From positions 13,324,077-13,388,076 of the forward strand of contig OX335646.2 in the NCBI GenBank assembly GCA_946894095.1: DNA of 64,000 bases, given 5' to 3'. How positions within the stretch are numbered: the first letter of the stretch is position 1; the number at the start of each line of letters is the position of its first letter. The notes beneath the pieces were generated by a model. The model was not told the DNA's origin. It saw only the letters and a list, made by a program, of their open reading frames with translations, and searched no databases. Positions 10,331 through 20,935 of this stretch are shown piece by piece. This DNA is from Incurvaria masculella. Taxonomy: Eukaryota; Arthropoda; Insecta; Lepidoptera; Incurvariidae. Position numbers and translations under genes: made by a program.

Positions 10331-10498
10331 TTGCAACGTTTGGAGTCACCATTTTTTTATAGTTTGACTATTATTTTTATCCAGGGCGACCATTTCTAAG
10401 CAAATAATTCGCCGAAGCTTGTTGTTTGAGATCGCACAAGAACATTCGACACTAAAATCATTATGTCGTCGAAAGAAAACGTTGAAAGAATAATAAAG

Positions 10499-10783
10499 AA
10501 ACCGGCCAAGTGCGAGTCGGACTGGCACACGAAGGGTTCCGTACCATCAACACCAAAAAATCACGTTTTTTGTATCGGGACCCCCTTTAATTTGTATATT
10601 TTTTTATTTTACCTATTTGTTGTTATAGCGGCAAAATAAATACACACTCTGTGAAAATTTCAGCTGCATACCTAATACGGTTCATGAGATACAGCCCTGT
10701 GACAGACGGACGGACGGACGGACGGACAGCGGAGGCTTAGTAATAGGGTTCCGTTTTCACCCTTTGGGTACGGAACCCTATTA
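10499..10783 (+). repeat. Dispersed repeat GGCCAAGTGCGAGTCGG, copy 1
   Basis: Starts ACCGGCCAAGTGCGAGTCGG, carries GAAGGGTTCCGTACCATC, then a GACG tetranucleotide run near 10707-10730. It closes with a hairpin whose 13-bp arms, TAATAGGGTTCCG at 10741-10753 and CGGAACCCTATTA at 10771-10783, match perfectly. A diverged second copy is at 16351-16602. A widespread lepidopteran non-coding repeat; class not certain. Confidence 0.7.
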
Positions 10784-11379
10784 TTTCGAACTTCCTTAAT
10801 CTTACTGTTAAAAATACTAATGTTGTTACACACTGTTAATGTTTCTATTCAATCCTTGATATGCTAAATTTAAACTATTAAAATTATTCTCCTCCCGTTT
10901 ATGTAGTGAGGGGTCAACCCGACGTAGCGGCGCTTGGAACACAGGTGGTCCCGGAAGGTGATACGTCATTGTCACCGAATCGGACGTGACGCCTGAAGCG
11001 CGGGCGGCGGCAAAATGAGCTATCTGGCAGGAGGCGGGCGTGGCGTCGCGTCGCGTGATATCGCATCGCGTGTTATCACGCCACACACTCGCCAACGGCA
11101 CTTATTGTGGCGATATTTGTTGGTGCTTGATGTGTTCCGCGCAGGAAGGAAGAGCGCCCGAACAGGAATTCTCGGGACTTATTGTATCTCTTACGCTACT
11201 TTGTCCGTATTCGTGGTGCTCAATTGTTGAAGAAGGCGCTTTATTCTTTGTGTACTAAAATAAAAACAATCATGTCAGAGGTTAGAGGCTCATACAAGAT
11301 TTATTTTATTTTAAAATGTCTTTATTTACTTCTCAATTTGGATATGGTCTTCTTAAAAGGAATCATAATAGGAAATAAT
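10784..11379. other. Unassigned spacer
   Basis: Contains a moderately GC-rich part with repeated GCGTCGCGTGATATCGC-like words near 11040-11085. No gene recognised. Confidence 0.45.
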
Positions 11380-11562
11380 TCACCTCTCCCAGCGCCTTTT
11401 CAAGCATTTCTGAAAAGGTCATTTTGAAATGGCGTTCAGTTACTTCAGCGATTCGGCGTTTTCCTCTTCTATGGTCGCGAAACGTCGTTGTTTCAAAGTT
11501 CTCTTCATCTTAGGTAACAGGAAAAAGTCGAGAGGGGCTAAGTTGGGGGAAAACGGTGACTG
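11380..11562 (-). pseudogene. Mariner transposase C-terminal fragment
   Basis: The minus strand reads SPFSPNLAPLDFFLLPKMKR, then TLKQRRFATIEEENAESLK, the region around the third catalytic Asp of mariner transposases of the PDLAPCDFFL type. It continues through two in-frame stops, then FQKCLKRRWER. The Asp of LAPLDFF is kept. Stops and a short deletion make it non-functional. The N-terminal part is not present next to it. Confidence 0.75.
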
Positions 11563-11593
11563 AGGTATAAATATGCGGTCTGGTTACTTGTCA

Positions 11594-11760
11594 AATAAGG
11601 ACCGAGTACACGAAAGGACAAATAAATCAAAATCAACGTCAACGTACTTCAACACAAAATCAACACGTCACTTTGTATGGACAGCATGGAAGGAACTCCA
11701 TGCGGTTTACTAAAAGTGACGTGTTTGAACATTGATTCATGCTAATAGATAACTTCACTT
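11594..11760. mobile_element. Foldback element with AACACGTCACTTT arms, copy 1
   Basis: AACACGTCACTTTGTATGGA on the left is mirrored by AAAGTGACGTGTTTG on the right around ATGGAAGGAACTCCATG. Two other copies (28996-29130, 57385-57540) share the flanking ACACGAAAG and the GGAAGGAA centre. No coding capacity. Confidence 0.6.
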
Positions 11761-11884
11761 TCGATCATTAGGGCTAACACCTTAAGATCCGATACACCGG
11801 GTTAACACATAGTTCTTACTTATCCGACATTGAATGGGCATTTTCATGGAAATGCATGATTGAAGTGATTCTAATGGTTCAGTA

Positions 11885-12105
11885 CCCATGCATGACAGTA
11901 AGTCTTCTGCCCTAGTTACAAGATTGTAGGTGTAGGATAAACGCTTTCATGGTTGATACCATCGAATCATTATAGCTGTCTTAAAATAAAGGGACGGTCC
12001 TGGCACGGCACCTAGTTGCAACAGATTAGAAAGGGCAAGTGTGTAGACATTCGCTGTGAGATAAGCCACCTTTGTCCAGTTCTACGAACTAAAGTGTGTC
12101 TCGGA
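11885..12105 (+). repeat. SINE fragment, 3' body
   Basis: Shares GGTCCTGGCACGGCACCTAG and the GTGTGTAG block with the complete SINE at 33785-34115. The tRNA-like head is missing or too diverged to see. Confidence 0.5.
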
Positions 12106-12375
12106 AGCACAGTTTAGGGTTGCGTAGTCTGAAAGAATGAGTATATGAAAATATTCGAAACATAAAAACAAGTTTACGTTGAAAGTTTTCTAAGCGCTAT
12201 CACGATTTTTTTTATAATTCACTCTCACCAACTATACAACAATAAATTTAAATAAAAATATTTAAACAAAATATTTTTTTTAATAAAGGTGGTTCATAAA
12301 AAAACATATTTTCCAAATTGCACGTATAAAATGCTTTTTCGATTCAAATGGATGTGGCACACGGATGGATAGCAG

Positions 12376-13198
12376 CAGTGTTGCCAGATCTACCGTATTT
12401 ACGGTAGATCTACCGCTATTCAACTCATCCTACCTTTCTACCGTTGAGAGCTATATTTTCTACTGTTTTTTCGACAAACCAATTAAAATAACATTTAATG
12501 TTATGTTATGATATTAAAAATACATTTTTTTTAAACACACCCACATGTAAAGGTAGTTCGAATCGGAATGAGCCTCACCCGTTCCCAATGAATGGTTTTG
12601 GGGATTACCAGAGTCGATGCGAGAATAAGCCGCGTCCATTGCTTTAAGCGTGAACATTTCTCGTCTCTGTCTAATACAATGATGTGATAAAGAAAGCACT
12701 AATATGCTTCAATGATTGTGTTGTATCATTTGTGCGGAATAACGGAACAGAACGGAAATAATGCAATTATTTTATCCGCTATTCTTTCCTTCTTGTTATT
12801 TTGAGAGAGAAAAAAGGAGGACTTATTTTCAAATAGCGGTAAAAGAACCAGCCGACACATTGCTGTTCAACAAAGAACTTCTAGTGCAGAAAATGTTAAG
12901 AAGAAAAGGAAATATGCTCAGCAGCTTAAACTCAGTGGTAATCAATCGAGTTATTTGAACCTTGTCTCCAAAACAGTAAAAAAGGACGTAAATATTATTT
13001 TTATAAATCGTGTAACAAAGTCATTAAGGCAGCCGTAACCTGCCGGAAAGAAGAGTTAAATCTGGGATGCATACATAAAAATTATAGTCAACTAATAAAT
13101 TTACTGCCCCAAATTTTGTTAAAAAAATCTACCTCCAAATCTACCTCTTTTTAGTTTAAGTTCCACTGCACTGACGCTTCGCACGTCTGGCAACACTG
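12376..13198. mobile_element. Non-autonomous hAT element with 8-bp TSD
   Basis: Termini are CAGTGTTGCCAGA at 12376-12388 and TCTGGCAACACTG at 13186-13198, perfect 13-bp inverted repeats. They are flanked by identical GATAGCAG at 12368-12375 and 13199-13206. An 8-bp target duplication with CAGTG-type ends is the signature of hAT transposons. The left end holds a palindrome (AGATCTACCGTATTTACGG) and TCTACC words recur near both ends. At 823 bp it is too short for a complete transposase, and the open frames inside show no hAT domain I can recognise. Confidence 0.85.
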
Positions 13199-13206
13199 GA
13201 TAGCAG

Positions 13207-13732
13207 CTAAATAAGAATGCCTTCCGTGCGGTTTACTTGCAAAAATTAGACGTGATTCCATCTTGAGTGGGGACCATCGCTCAGGTCTTGCCGCCTAAGT
13301 ATGTGGCTTCGAGACTCTACAGACGAGTGCCGCATGGCACTATTCTCCAGAAAGGATACGGGACTATAATGAAAGCTTACCGCCACACATCCCGATGCAC
13401 CCACGGCCACGATTAATTGTCGGCGCAACTATTAGCCTTGCACTTCTGAACAGAGTTGTTGACCGGTCCTAACTCTCCGACAGTAAAGTCCGACCAATAA
13501 CCATGTTAATAATCTGCCCTGCGCTTCGTTGCTTACGAGCCCGCACAAGTAATAGGTACTGGGGCGCTCCTTGCTCGCGGAGTGGACAGTCCAGGGGCGA
13601 CGTGCTTACCGGACAACAGAAGTTCCCCACTCCTGCAGCTATCCAAGGAGCCCCTGCGAGTCCGACTCACCACTGGGGTCTGAAGCACCTCTGACTCCCC
13701 CAGTAACCTGGTCTCCGCAGGTACTACACATT
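13207..13732. other. Unassigned, moderately GC-rich stretch
   Basis: Parts such as 13500-13720 have balanced composition and could be an old transposon UTR or coding relic, but no motif was recognised in any frame. Confidence 0.4.
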
Positions 13733-14010
13733 AGTCGTGCAATTGTCCAGTTTCAAGAGGTACAGAAATTTTAAGAGATTGCACAGTACCTTTTCACCGA
13801 ATATAAGACGCAAGTAAGAATGGAACAGTTTTCAGACAGGGAAAAAGTAAGAGAAAAGAGGTATTACAAACAATTAAAAGACACAGTAACATTTAATGTT
13901 TAAGACTCACAGTTTTCACTCAGTTTACTGTTAACTGATTTACTTAGTTGGCTCTATTTTAACGTTGCAAGACGGTTGTTATTATCGGAATCACAGTTAG
14001 ATTCACTCAT
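13733..14010 (-). mobile_element. CACTGAG-ended element, partial copy
   Basis: Matches the reverse of 38399-38886: TTACTTAGTTGGCTC, TTTTAACGTTGCAAGACGG, GTTAACTGATT and ACATTTAATGTTT occur in the same order. Terminal repeats are not preserved. Confidence 0.55.
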
Positions 14011-14109
14011 TATTTATATCAGTGCGGTTTCTTTGGATAGGGACTTTTAGATATAGGGACGGACGAAATTACAATGGTTCCGTTGTTGGCACTTGATACG
14101 GAACCCTAC

Positions 14110-14220
14110 AAGGGGCGATTGGCTCGTGGGGGTCGCGCCCCCGAGCCCGCGGGAGGTGTGGAGGTGCGGAGGTGTGGAGGTGAGGAGGTGTGGAGGTGTG
14201 GAGGCGGGCGGCGAGGAGAG
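14110..14220 (+). repeat. G-rich patch with GGAGGTGTG minisatellite
   Basis: From 14152 an 8-9 nt unit (GGAGGTGTG, GGAGGTGAG, GGAGGTGCG) repeats about six times and ends in a GGCGGGCGGCG block. It is purine-rich on the plus strand and has two-tier G-quadruplex spacing. Confidence 0.7.
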
Positions 14221-14319
14221 CGAGCCACTGCTGCGGAGGCTATAATTATCGCGGCATGCGATCCCGCGATCCATCAAGTGTTCAGCGGAGCGGCTGTGGG
14301 CACCGGCTCGCGACTAGGG

Positions 14320-15279
14320 TGACCACCGTTTGCACACCGTTGTTAAGGAAAAAAATGGCGGTGGTAATAATTAAAACAGGTAGGTTACAACATGTAAAAT
14401 TTTAACCAAATAATTAAAGCAAAATTACGTTTATTTAGTTGTTGTTCATTAGTTTGGGTTACGTCTAGAAATTGTATACTGTCAGATTGCACAATTTTTT
14501 TTACGCCATTTGACGGTAAAAAAAATCGAATGGTTGTACCAACAACGCCAATGAGCCTGAAATTCCGAAAATGAATTGGTCACAACAAACTTATGTGAAT
14601 TTATATAATTATGATAATTAAAGAGAGTCCAATCATTGCTTGTTGTGTGAAGTTTATCAAAAACAGTTAAATTGGTGTCTGGGTAATAAAGTCAAAAACA
14701 AGATGAATAATATCAGTAGAATTTCCATTCTATAAAACGAATAAGTAGGATTTCCAATTTAAGAATTGCGTCAAATCAATTAAATTATATAATTATAAAT
14801 TAACAAATAATCACAGTATACAGTTGTATAACATAACGCGCCGAACACCGGGCGTTGCAAGAAGAGGTAACACCTTTCGATTAGCAACTCTGTAGCCTGG
14901 TCATCACAAGCTAACCCAGAAGCTGTCGGCGGCGGGGTGCTGCGGAACGAGGGCGGCGGCGGAGGCGGTAGCGGCAGCGGTGGCGGAGGCCACAGCGACG
15001 ATGTCACGGATTTCTTTTCACCAACATCGCCTAAGTTCTAAGTAATGGATGTGTTGGCTACCGTCTGTAGCAACATTTTGTATCTAGATAAAATATCGAA
15101 AGATTTTACAACTCCTATTTCGAGCAACTCGAAACTCAGGGGTGCGAGGCCTCGCTTCTTATACCAGATATAATGGATTCCGCCCTCCCCATTCATGCAT
15201 TACATTCTATCTCCTTCTGAGTAAGATTAGTGAATTTCATCACGAATGCCAGCTGTAACATTCCCTAAGATTCATGTAA
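14320..15279. other. Unassigned spacer with GCGG patch
   Basis: AT-rich except 14925-15000, which is a GGCGGCGG/GGAGGCGG-type G-rich patch on the plus strand. No gene seen. Confidence 0.5.
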
Positions 15280-15505
15280 GACTGTGCGTCTCCTTCCCCT
15301 ACTGTGTGGTAGGGTTGGACCCGTCCGGGTTGGTACCATCGCATTGGATGTAAGAAAACAAGCCAAGCGGTGATGAAACATGTTTCCATTTTTTTTTATA
15401 AAAGGGAGGTTCTGGCATGACACCTCATTTCTTGGGGATCCGGTGTGTTGGGCTAATATCATGGCAGTGGTTTTGGTATTAGCCATCCATGTCCAGTTAT
15501 ATGAA
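15280..15505 (+). repeat. SINE fragment, body and 3' part
   Basis: GGTAGGGTTGGACCCGTCCG, GGTTGGTACCATCGCATTGG, GGTTCTGGCATGACACCT and AGCCATCCATGTCCAG occur in the same order as in the SINE at 33785-34115. The pol III head is not present. Confidence 0.65.
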
Positions 15506-15821
15506 AAAAATACTTTCATCACTAACCAATGATCAGTCCGTTTGTTTATCATCAAATCATTCATCATCATATCATAAAAAAAATCGTCTAAGTTTTGCTC
15601 GGGAGAGACACAATAAAACTATTATGAAAAAACATGTGAGTTTTTAAGGGTTCAATAAAATAATATTTATTGCATAAAACACAATTTATTTTCTCACTAT
15701 ACCGTCTGAGTCATATTGAATCAATTTGTGTTAATGAAATATCATTGTCGTATTGGTTTTCGATTGATACTCCGACGTGGCTGTAACGAGTCTTAAGGCG
15801 CCATTCTGACGATAAAAAAAT

Positions 15822-15988
15822 CTGAAATGAGATAGAAAAAAAATATGTTTATAAATGTAATGCCGTTGTACAATCATATTTGTGTTCTAAACAATGATTT
15901 CCAAGGTTCGCCCTTCTAAGCAATTTGATCAAATCTTCTCCATGCAAGCAAAAAGTAGCGCAGGTACTAGTAGTAGTAGGTTACTTAC
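15822..15988 (-). other. Possible 167-nt intron joined to the THAP-like exon
   Basis: Starts GTAAGT at 15988 and ends with a pyrimidine tract and TTTCAG at 15822. Both match insect splice consensus. The putative second exon beginning at 15821 does not clearly continue a THAP domain, so this is speculative. Confidence 0.25.
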
Positions 15989-16063
15989 CTATGATACAAT
16001 TCCATGTCTCTTTTTAACCTTCCTATCGTAATTTTTGCACCCTTTTGTGACGCAAATAGGCAT
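15989..16063 (-). pseudogene. THAP-domain N-terminal exon remnant
   Basis: From the ATG at 16063 the minus strand reads MPICVTKGCKN, then YDRKVKKRHGI. It starts like a THAP zinc finger (M-x-x-C, then GCKN, then a Lys/Arg-rich stretch leading to GI). THAP domains bind DNA and occur in host regulators and in P-element-type transposases. The next expected residues are an aromatic-His-Arg block. Here the frame hits TAG exactly at the end, whereas a one-base deletion would give YH followed by the AG of a consensus AG|GTAAGT donor. So it looks like a first exon broken by a one-base insertion. No other THAP or transposase segment was identified nearby. Short length limits certainty. Confidence 0.4.
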
Positions 16064-16350
16064 GTTCACGACTCTCAACAGCACTCTGAAATTCGACCGC
16101 AGACGACTGAGTTGCGTTGGCCCTAAACTAATATTTAGGGCCTGCGCGCTGGTGTCATTAGTCGCGCGCATTGACTGGCAGTGCGAGCATGGGAATTTTG
16201 TAACTTACGACGCACAGAATACGATTGCATGAACGTCAAAACTGGACTGTAGGGCCAAGTATGATCCAGTTTAAGTTTTATTTTCGCGGTGGGACCGGAG
16301 ATTTAATAATAAAACTCTGAACATTTCAGGCTTGTGTAATTTGAGAAAAA

Positions 16351-16602
16351 AGCTGGCCAAGTGCGAGTCGGAATCACTCACGAAGGGCTCCGCATCATCG
16401 TACAAGATTTAACTCAAAATGATTACGTTTCATGTATGGGGGTTTATTTGCTTTTAATTATTACTATTAGTTATCATGGCACCAATAGAAACACACACGA
16501 ATTTTCAGCTATCTACCTTTTAGGGTTAAAGAGATACAGCCGGCTGACAGACGGACGGACAGCGGAGGCTTAGTTATAGTGTTTCGTTGGCACCCTGTCA
16601 GT
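16351..16602 (+). repeat. Dispersed repeat GGCCAAGTGCGAGTCGG, copy 2
   Basis: TGGCCAAGTGCGAGTCGG, CACGAAGGGCTCCG, GAGATACAGCCGGCTGACAG and CAGCGGAGGCTTAG follow the order of the copy at 10499-10783. The terminal hairpin is decayed. Confidence 0.65.
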
Positions 16603-17224
16603 CGACAAAATTTCAGTCGACCGGTCTTTTGCATTAGCGAACCGCAACCCGTTTTAAGTTAGAGGGAAGATACTCCACTGAAAATGACAGGGTGGTCACA
16701 TTGCGGGTCCCTTCCACTTGTTGTATGGTTCTAAAGGTAAGATTTTTTTCAAAGATTTTAATAATTGAATGTAACTTCACCGATGGGTGCAAACGAATAA
16801 TTACATTTAATTAAAAACACGAAATATTGACTTTTTGTTTTGACAAGAAAAAAAGCACGTCCCCTTAACTTCACGATTTGTTAAACGCCTCATAACGGCT
16901 GATTTACGAGTAGCGCGGCCGCACACGCGCTTTCCACTCCAATTTATGGGCCGTTTTCATTACGAGCCGCCGCCGCTAAATTATTTTCCCTTGTTTACAG
17001 AAAGATTAAGATAATGTTCGGATTACGGTTGACCTACGGTAAAAAAACGTAATGACTGCTTTATGTTGTAATTTCGGCTTTCGATATATTATACCCCGAT
17101 CAATGGTGTATTGTTTATCGTGGAGAACTTCAAACACAGTTTTCGTGAACATTTCAAACGGAAATATAGTTGCGTGTAAAGTTTAGGAAATGCAAGTTTT
17201 TGTATTGCTCTGAAATGCATTATG
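16603..17224. other. Unassigned spacer
   Basis: AT-rich, with a short GC-richer part near 16905-16975. No gene or known repeat recognised. Confidence 0.45.
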
Positions 17225-17664
17225 TGTAACTGTCTTCCGTATTAACACAGTTAAAATTCAGTAATTTAGGGTAAAATATTTCTCATTACTATTAATATAT
17301 CACGGTTAGTATTTATAAACGAGTCAAAACAGTTAATATTAAACAATGATTTTAGCCGATTGAACAGTACTGCTTGTTATAACGTGAGACGTATCAAATT
17401 ACTTGTAAACGGTTATCTTAACTGATTGAACATTACGGCTGACTTTTAGGCATGCAACTGTCCAATTTTTAAAGAGGTACAGTAATTTTAATTGATTGGA
17501 CATTACCTTTTCACTGATTTTAAGACGTAAATCAGAATTTTAAAAATAATAATCTAGAAACAGTTTTCCCACACTGGGGAAATAGTAAGAGGTTACAGTT
17601 ATGGCAGGCGGTTAAAACGACATTAAGGATTTTCCGACATATACAATGTTCTTTTAACACAGAA

Positions 17665-17952
17665 CGCAAAAAGTATTGCACTTTAAGGCACGAATTCGAC
17701 AAAAATATTAAATATAGCCATAGTAGTTGCAGCGAAAACATATTCACAATTTCAGGTTTAATGGTTTCGTTGTAATTGCAGATTAGAAGTTTTACACCGT
17801 TAGATGGCGCTGTTAAATAAAAATCTTATTTAAATAAATTGTAACAAAACCAACAATCCTGAAATTGTGAAATTGTTTTCGCTGCAAGTAATATGAATAT
17901 ATCAAACTTTTATTATTCATTCGTAGCTTAAAGTGCAATATTTTTTGCGTTA
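17665..17952. mobile_element. Foldback MITE, AACGCAAAAAGTATTGCAC arms
   Basis: The left end, CGCAAAAAGTATTGCACTTT, is inverted at the right as AAAGTGCAATATTTTTTGCG. Inner arms GCAGCGAAAACATATTCACA and TTGTTTTCGCTGC also pair. It is nested in the CACTGAG element. The only copy noticed in the window. Confidence 0.65.
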
Positions 17953-17999
17953 TGTGTGCAAACAACTTTATATGGGTCGGAACAACCTTAAAAGACGAG

Positions 18000-18106
18000 C
18001 TCGTAATTGGTGTTATTTTCATTTATATTATTTTTCTATTGTTATGTAAATGCACTGTGAGCTCGCCTTAATAAATAAATAAATAAATACATAAATAAAT
18101 AAAAGG
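18000..18106 (+). mobile_element. LINE-like 3' end with (TAAA)n tail
   Basis: GTTATGTAAATGCACTGTGA runs into CCTTAATAAATAAATAAATA and further TAAA units to 18105. This is the usual look of a 5'-truncated LINE 3'UTR and tail. No coding part remains. Confidence 0.5.
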
Positions 18107-18245
18107 TAGGGTGATATTTAACTGTAACTAGTATGTCTTACTAAGTTAGAGTAACCAATTCACTTAGTTGCTTCTATTTTAACGTTGCAAGACGGTTTGG
18201 TATTTTTCAAATTACATTAGATTCACTTATTATTCCTTTTAGAGT

Positions 18246-18701
18246 AAACAATAATTCTAACTCATGATAGGATAACATCGTATACAAAATAAGCACACAA
18301 TTTTTTTTTTAAAAGTAGATTTTTTTACAATTATGAAGTAATTCGTTAACACTATTAAATCTACATTAGTTCAACAGACAAAGCCATTCAGTCGGTTAAC
18401 CAAATCGTTTTAGTGCATTTCGGTGGAAATCCCAAGCAACATGTAAGCGGTTTTCAATACGAGTGGACGTGAATCTGATTAAGGCTCATTCGGATGGTGA
18501 ATGTAGCACAATGCGCGATTAGTGCGCAGATCACTCTCCAGAGGGCGGGCGGGCGTGGGCGGCATTGTTCATGGGCGGCGACGGAGCCTTCGTAGCGCTG
18601 GCGGGCGGCGGCGCGCGACTCGGGACAACAATGGCCCGATATGCAGGGGGTTAATTCAGTAACAACATTAACTCAAGGGCTAGAACAGCATATTTTGTCT
18701 C
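18246..18701. other. Unassigned spacer with G-rich patch
   Basis: AT-rich up to about 18530, then GGGCGGGCGGGCGTGGGCGG at 18544-18563 followed by more GCGG words to 18620. No gene seen. Confidence 0.5.
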
Positions 18702-18935
18702 TTAAGGCGGGCCTTCCCGCATAACTCCCCATACAAACGTGGAAAGAAGATCATGCGCATATTTTTTGTCCAAGATCCAAAAACATACTCAAAAAAATTA
18801 TTTGATCGAACAAGCTCGATGCTTGATTACCATCGGCATTGTAAAATTGTGTCTAGTTTCTAAGTTATAAGGTCCAAAAGTGTGAATTTTTCGCGCGTTT
18901 TAAACAATACGTTTGCACGAGGATTATTCAACGAT
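18702..18935 (+). mobile_element. TTAA-flanked MITE, 5' part
   Basis: TTAAGGCGGGCCTTCCCGC, CCCCATACAAACGTGG, GTTTCTAAGTTATAAGGTCC and TTTTTCGCGCGTTTTA match the first half of the element at 28412-28974. The second half is missing. Confidence 0.7.
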
Positions 18936-19592
18936 AAAAAAACAAGTCTTAGCCCCGATTGCACGAAGAGACGGCAAACTGCACAAGATCATCTGCTCGA
19001 CTAATTGGAAGATTGTCTCGAAAAATCATCAAAATCGGTCCAGCCGTTTTGTAGTCCACAGATAAAATACAAACATATCCGCACACATCGATTTTTATTT
19101 AAATATAATAGATAGAAGATAGACAGAGATATATATATATTTAGAATTTAACGACATCGATACCTTTGTGGGGCTCGACAAGGTGCCGACTGATCTTTAA
19201 GAATAAGATTTTTTCTTCTTATTTTATTTATGTAATTGTGTAGTTTACCACTTATTTTGATAGTAAACACAAAACATGAATTAACTGTGCTATGAAGCTA
19301 ACCAAAGGCAGCTTTCCACACTTCGTCTCGGGTCTCACTCGAAGCGACGCGAGTGCGCGGCGGCGGTTGCGGCGGCGGCGAGCTTGCGGTCGGAGGCTGC
19401 TTCAGCCAGCCCCTATTAACACAAGCTCTGCTGAATGTTTTCATCTGGGCGCTCTCCTCAACTTTGAACTTGCTCATTAATGAATATAGTGTCTGTGGAA
19501 TATATACAGGCTATCCAATGCTTGAATTATAGATCAAAATACCTCATTACAGGCAGATATGATACAGCGCCATACCACAGTAGATATGCTGT
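18936..19592. other. Unassigned spacer
   Basis: Contains TCATCAAAATCGGTCCAGCC near 19027, a word typical of dispersed lepidopteran repeats, and a GCGGCGG patch at 19358-19382. No gene recognised. Confidence 0.45.
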
Positions 19593-20062
19593 GCGATCGG
19601 GGCCACATCAGTTAATCAACTCAGGAGATTTGAGATAAATACCTTCCCTCCATCGAGTGTCGGGGTTGTCGCTGAAATATTGGCGGAGCACTGCTGGTTC
19701 TGTTAATTTTAAAAAGATGACTTCGAAGGACCATTCGCGACAGCCCAGCAGGTCTATTCCTGGGATTCCGTAATCAGGAATCAGGAAACATGAGCCTAGA
19801 AAACGGCTTTTGTAGTGGTTTTCAAACCGATTTTCTTGACGAAAATATTCCAGAGCATAGTTTTTTTAATTAATCAAGATTTTCCGTCGAAAAACTCGCT
19901 TTGAAAATCGCTATAAAAGCGGTTTTGTAGACTCAGGATTCCTAATTCCTGATTACTGAATGCCAGGAATAGACCTGCAGCACTTCGAAACTAGCTTAGA
20001 CCCCATACAATTGAAATGTGCCTGTATAGGTTCACGAAATCGTGACTGTATGGAGTTGAGCT
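19593..20062 (+). repeat. Dispersed repeat split by a foldback MITE
   Basis: 19593-19747 and 19981-20062 together match 61940-62182: AGTGTCGGGGTTGTCGCTGA, GGCGGAGCACTGCTGGTTCT, then GAAACTAGCTTAGA and GAAATGTGCCTGTATAGG. The 233-bp MITE sits exactly where the other copy is continuous, so 61940-62182 serves as the empty-site reference. Confidence 0.75.
19748..19980. mobile_element. Foldback MITE, GCAGGYCTATTCC family, long copy
   Basis: GCAGGTCTATTCCTGG at the left is mirrored by CCAGGAATAGACCTGC at the right. Inner arms with CGTAATCAGGAATCAGGAA and GGCTTTTGTAGTGGTTTTC also pair. CAGCA occurs immediately left of GGTCTATT and again right of GACCTG, against a single CAGCA in the uninterrupted paralogue, so a short target duplication is plausible. 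Other copies also carry CAGCAGG or CTGCAGG ends, which makes the exact boundary ambiguous. Confidence 0.8.
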
Positions 20063-20073
20063 ACTGGATGTAA

Positions 20074-20320
20074 TCATATTTTTATGTTCTGTGGCCATAC
20101 GGTACGATCACAGCACACTTTTTTCGCTTCATCCACAGACATATAAATTTTCATGCATGCTCTACGATTAAGGGTGCTAATTACTTGACCTTTACGAAGT
20201 AACTATTCGATTTGGTCGCGGTACGTTCTCCTCGGCCGCCCGGGCACGATATTTTAGCTCACCTCTACGCTGTAAATTTGTTTCATCACTCATTCGTTCC
20301 ATATGTCCAAACTATCTTAG
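20074..20320 (-). pseudogene. LINE ORF2 C-terminal fragment, decayed
   Basis: In successive minus-strand frames: FGHMERM, then GRPRRTYRDQIE, one TAG, LLRKGQV, and RRACMKIYMSVDEAKKVCC ending in DRTVW. This order is the C-terminus of an RTE-like retrotransposon polyprotein, also found at 10187-10330. At least one frameshift and one stop disable it. Confidence 0.65.
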
Positions 20321-20934
20321 CACCACCTTCTGGATTCTCGTCACAACATGAATTTTCAATCGAGACTGCTCTCTAACCGAGTTATTTCGAAATTCTTCCG
20401 TCCTCATAATTGTATCCAGGAACGCATTTCTACTGCATATTATCAATTCATATTAAAAAAATTTACTTCTATCCTACAAAACAACGGAAACATTGAAATT
20501 GCTCGGTTTACCAAAGTTTATGCTGATTTCAATTAGGCTCGTGATTAATTTGTGACCACATTTGTTTCCGTAACAATATTTGCAAAATGCAGATGCCAAA
20601 GAGTGCAATTGAATATAACACGATTCCCATAATAAAGCACCGCAGGGTGGAGTGTGGCAATTCGCGAGCACGGAAATGCGGTAATCAAACGACACAGTTT
20701 CCGCTTTTGTTGCAGCTGCCGACACGAGTCGACGCTCGGGGGTGGAGCGGGGTGGGGCGGCAGCGGCGGGGGTGGGCTGCACGACTGGCTGCACAGTTGG
20801 ATGGAAAGCTCACTTGTACTGATTGCGCATATGTGTGTGTAGTTATGCAGTTATTCCATTTGTTTACTATGCATCCCCTAACTTGATCGCAGTCGCTGCC
20901 AAGTCGAGTAAGGTTAGGTTTGCGTCAGCAATAC
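20321..20934. other. Unassigned spacer with G-rich patch
   Basis: GGGGGTGGAGCGGGGTGGGG and following GGCGGGGGTGGG words (20738-20778) could form a G-quadruplex on the plus strand. No gene seen. Confidence 0.5.
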
Positions 20935-20935
20935 C

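Larger units (their letters stand above)
17225..18245 (-). mobile_element. CACTGAG-ended element with nested insertions
   Basis: The left part (17270-17640) and right part (18120-18235) match the reverse of 38399-38886: TATTTCTCATTACTATTAAT, then CCGATTGAACAGTACTG, then TTTTAACGTTGCAAGACGG. About 450 bp in between are foreign: a foldback element (17665-17952) and a LINE-like 3' tail (18000-18106). Confidence 0.55.

Noticed and set aside
10707..10730. CRISPR-like array from the GACG repeats
   Set aside because: A plain tetranucleotide run inside a dispersed eukaryotic repeat; there are no spacers.
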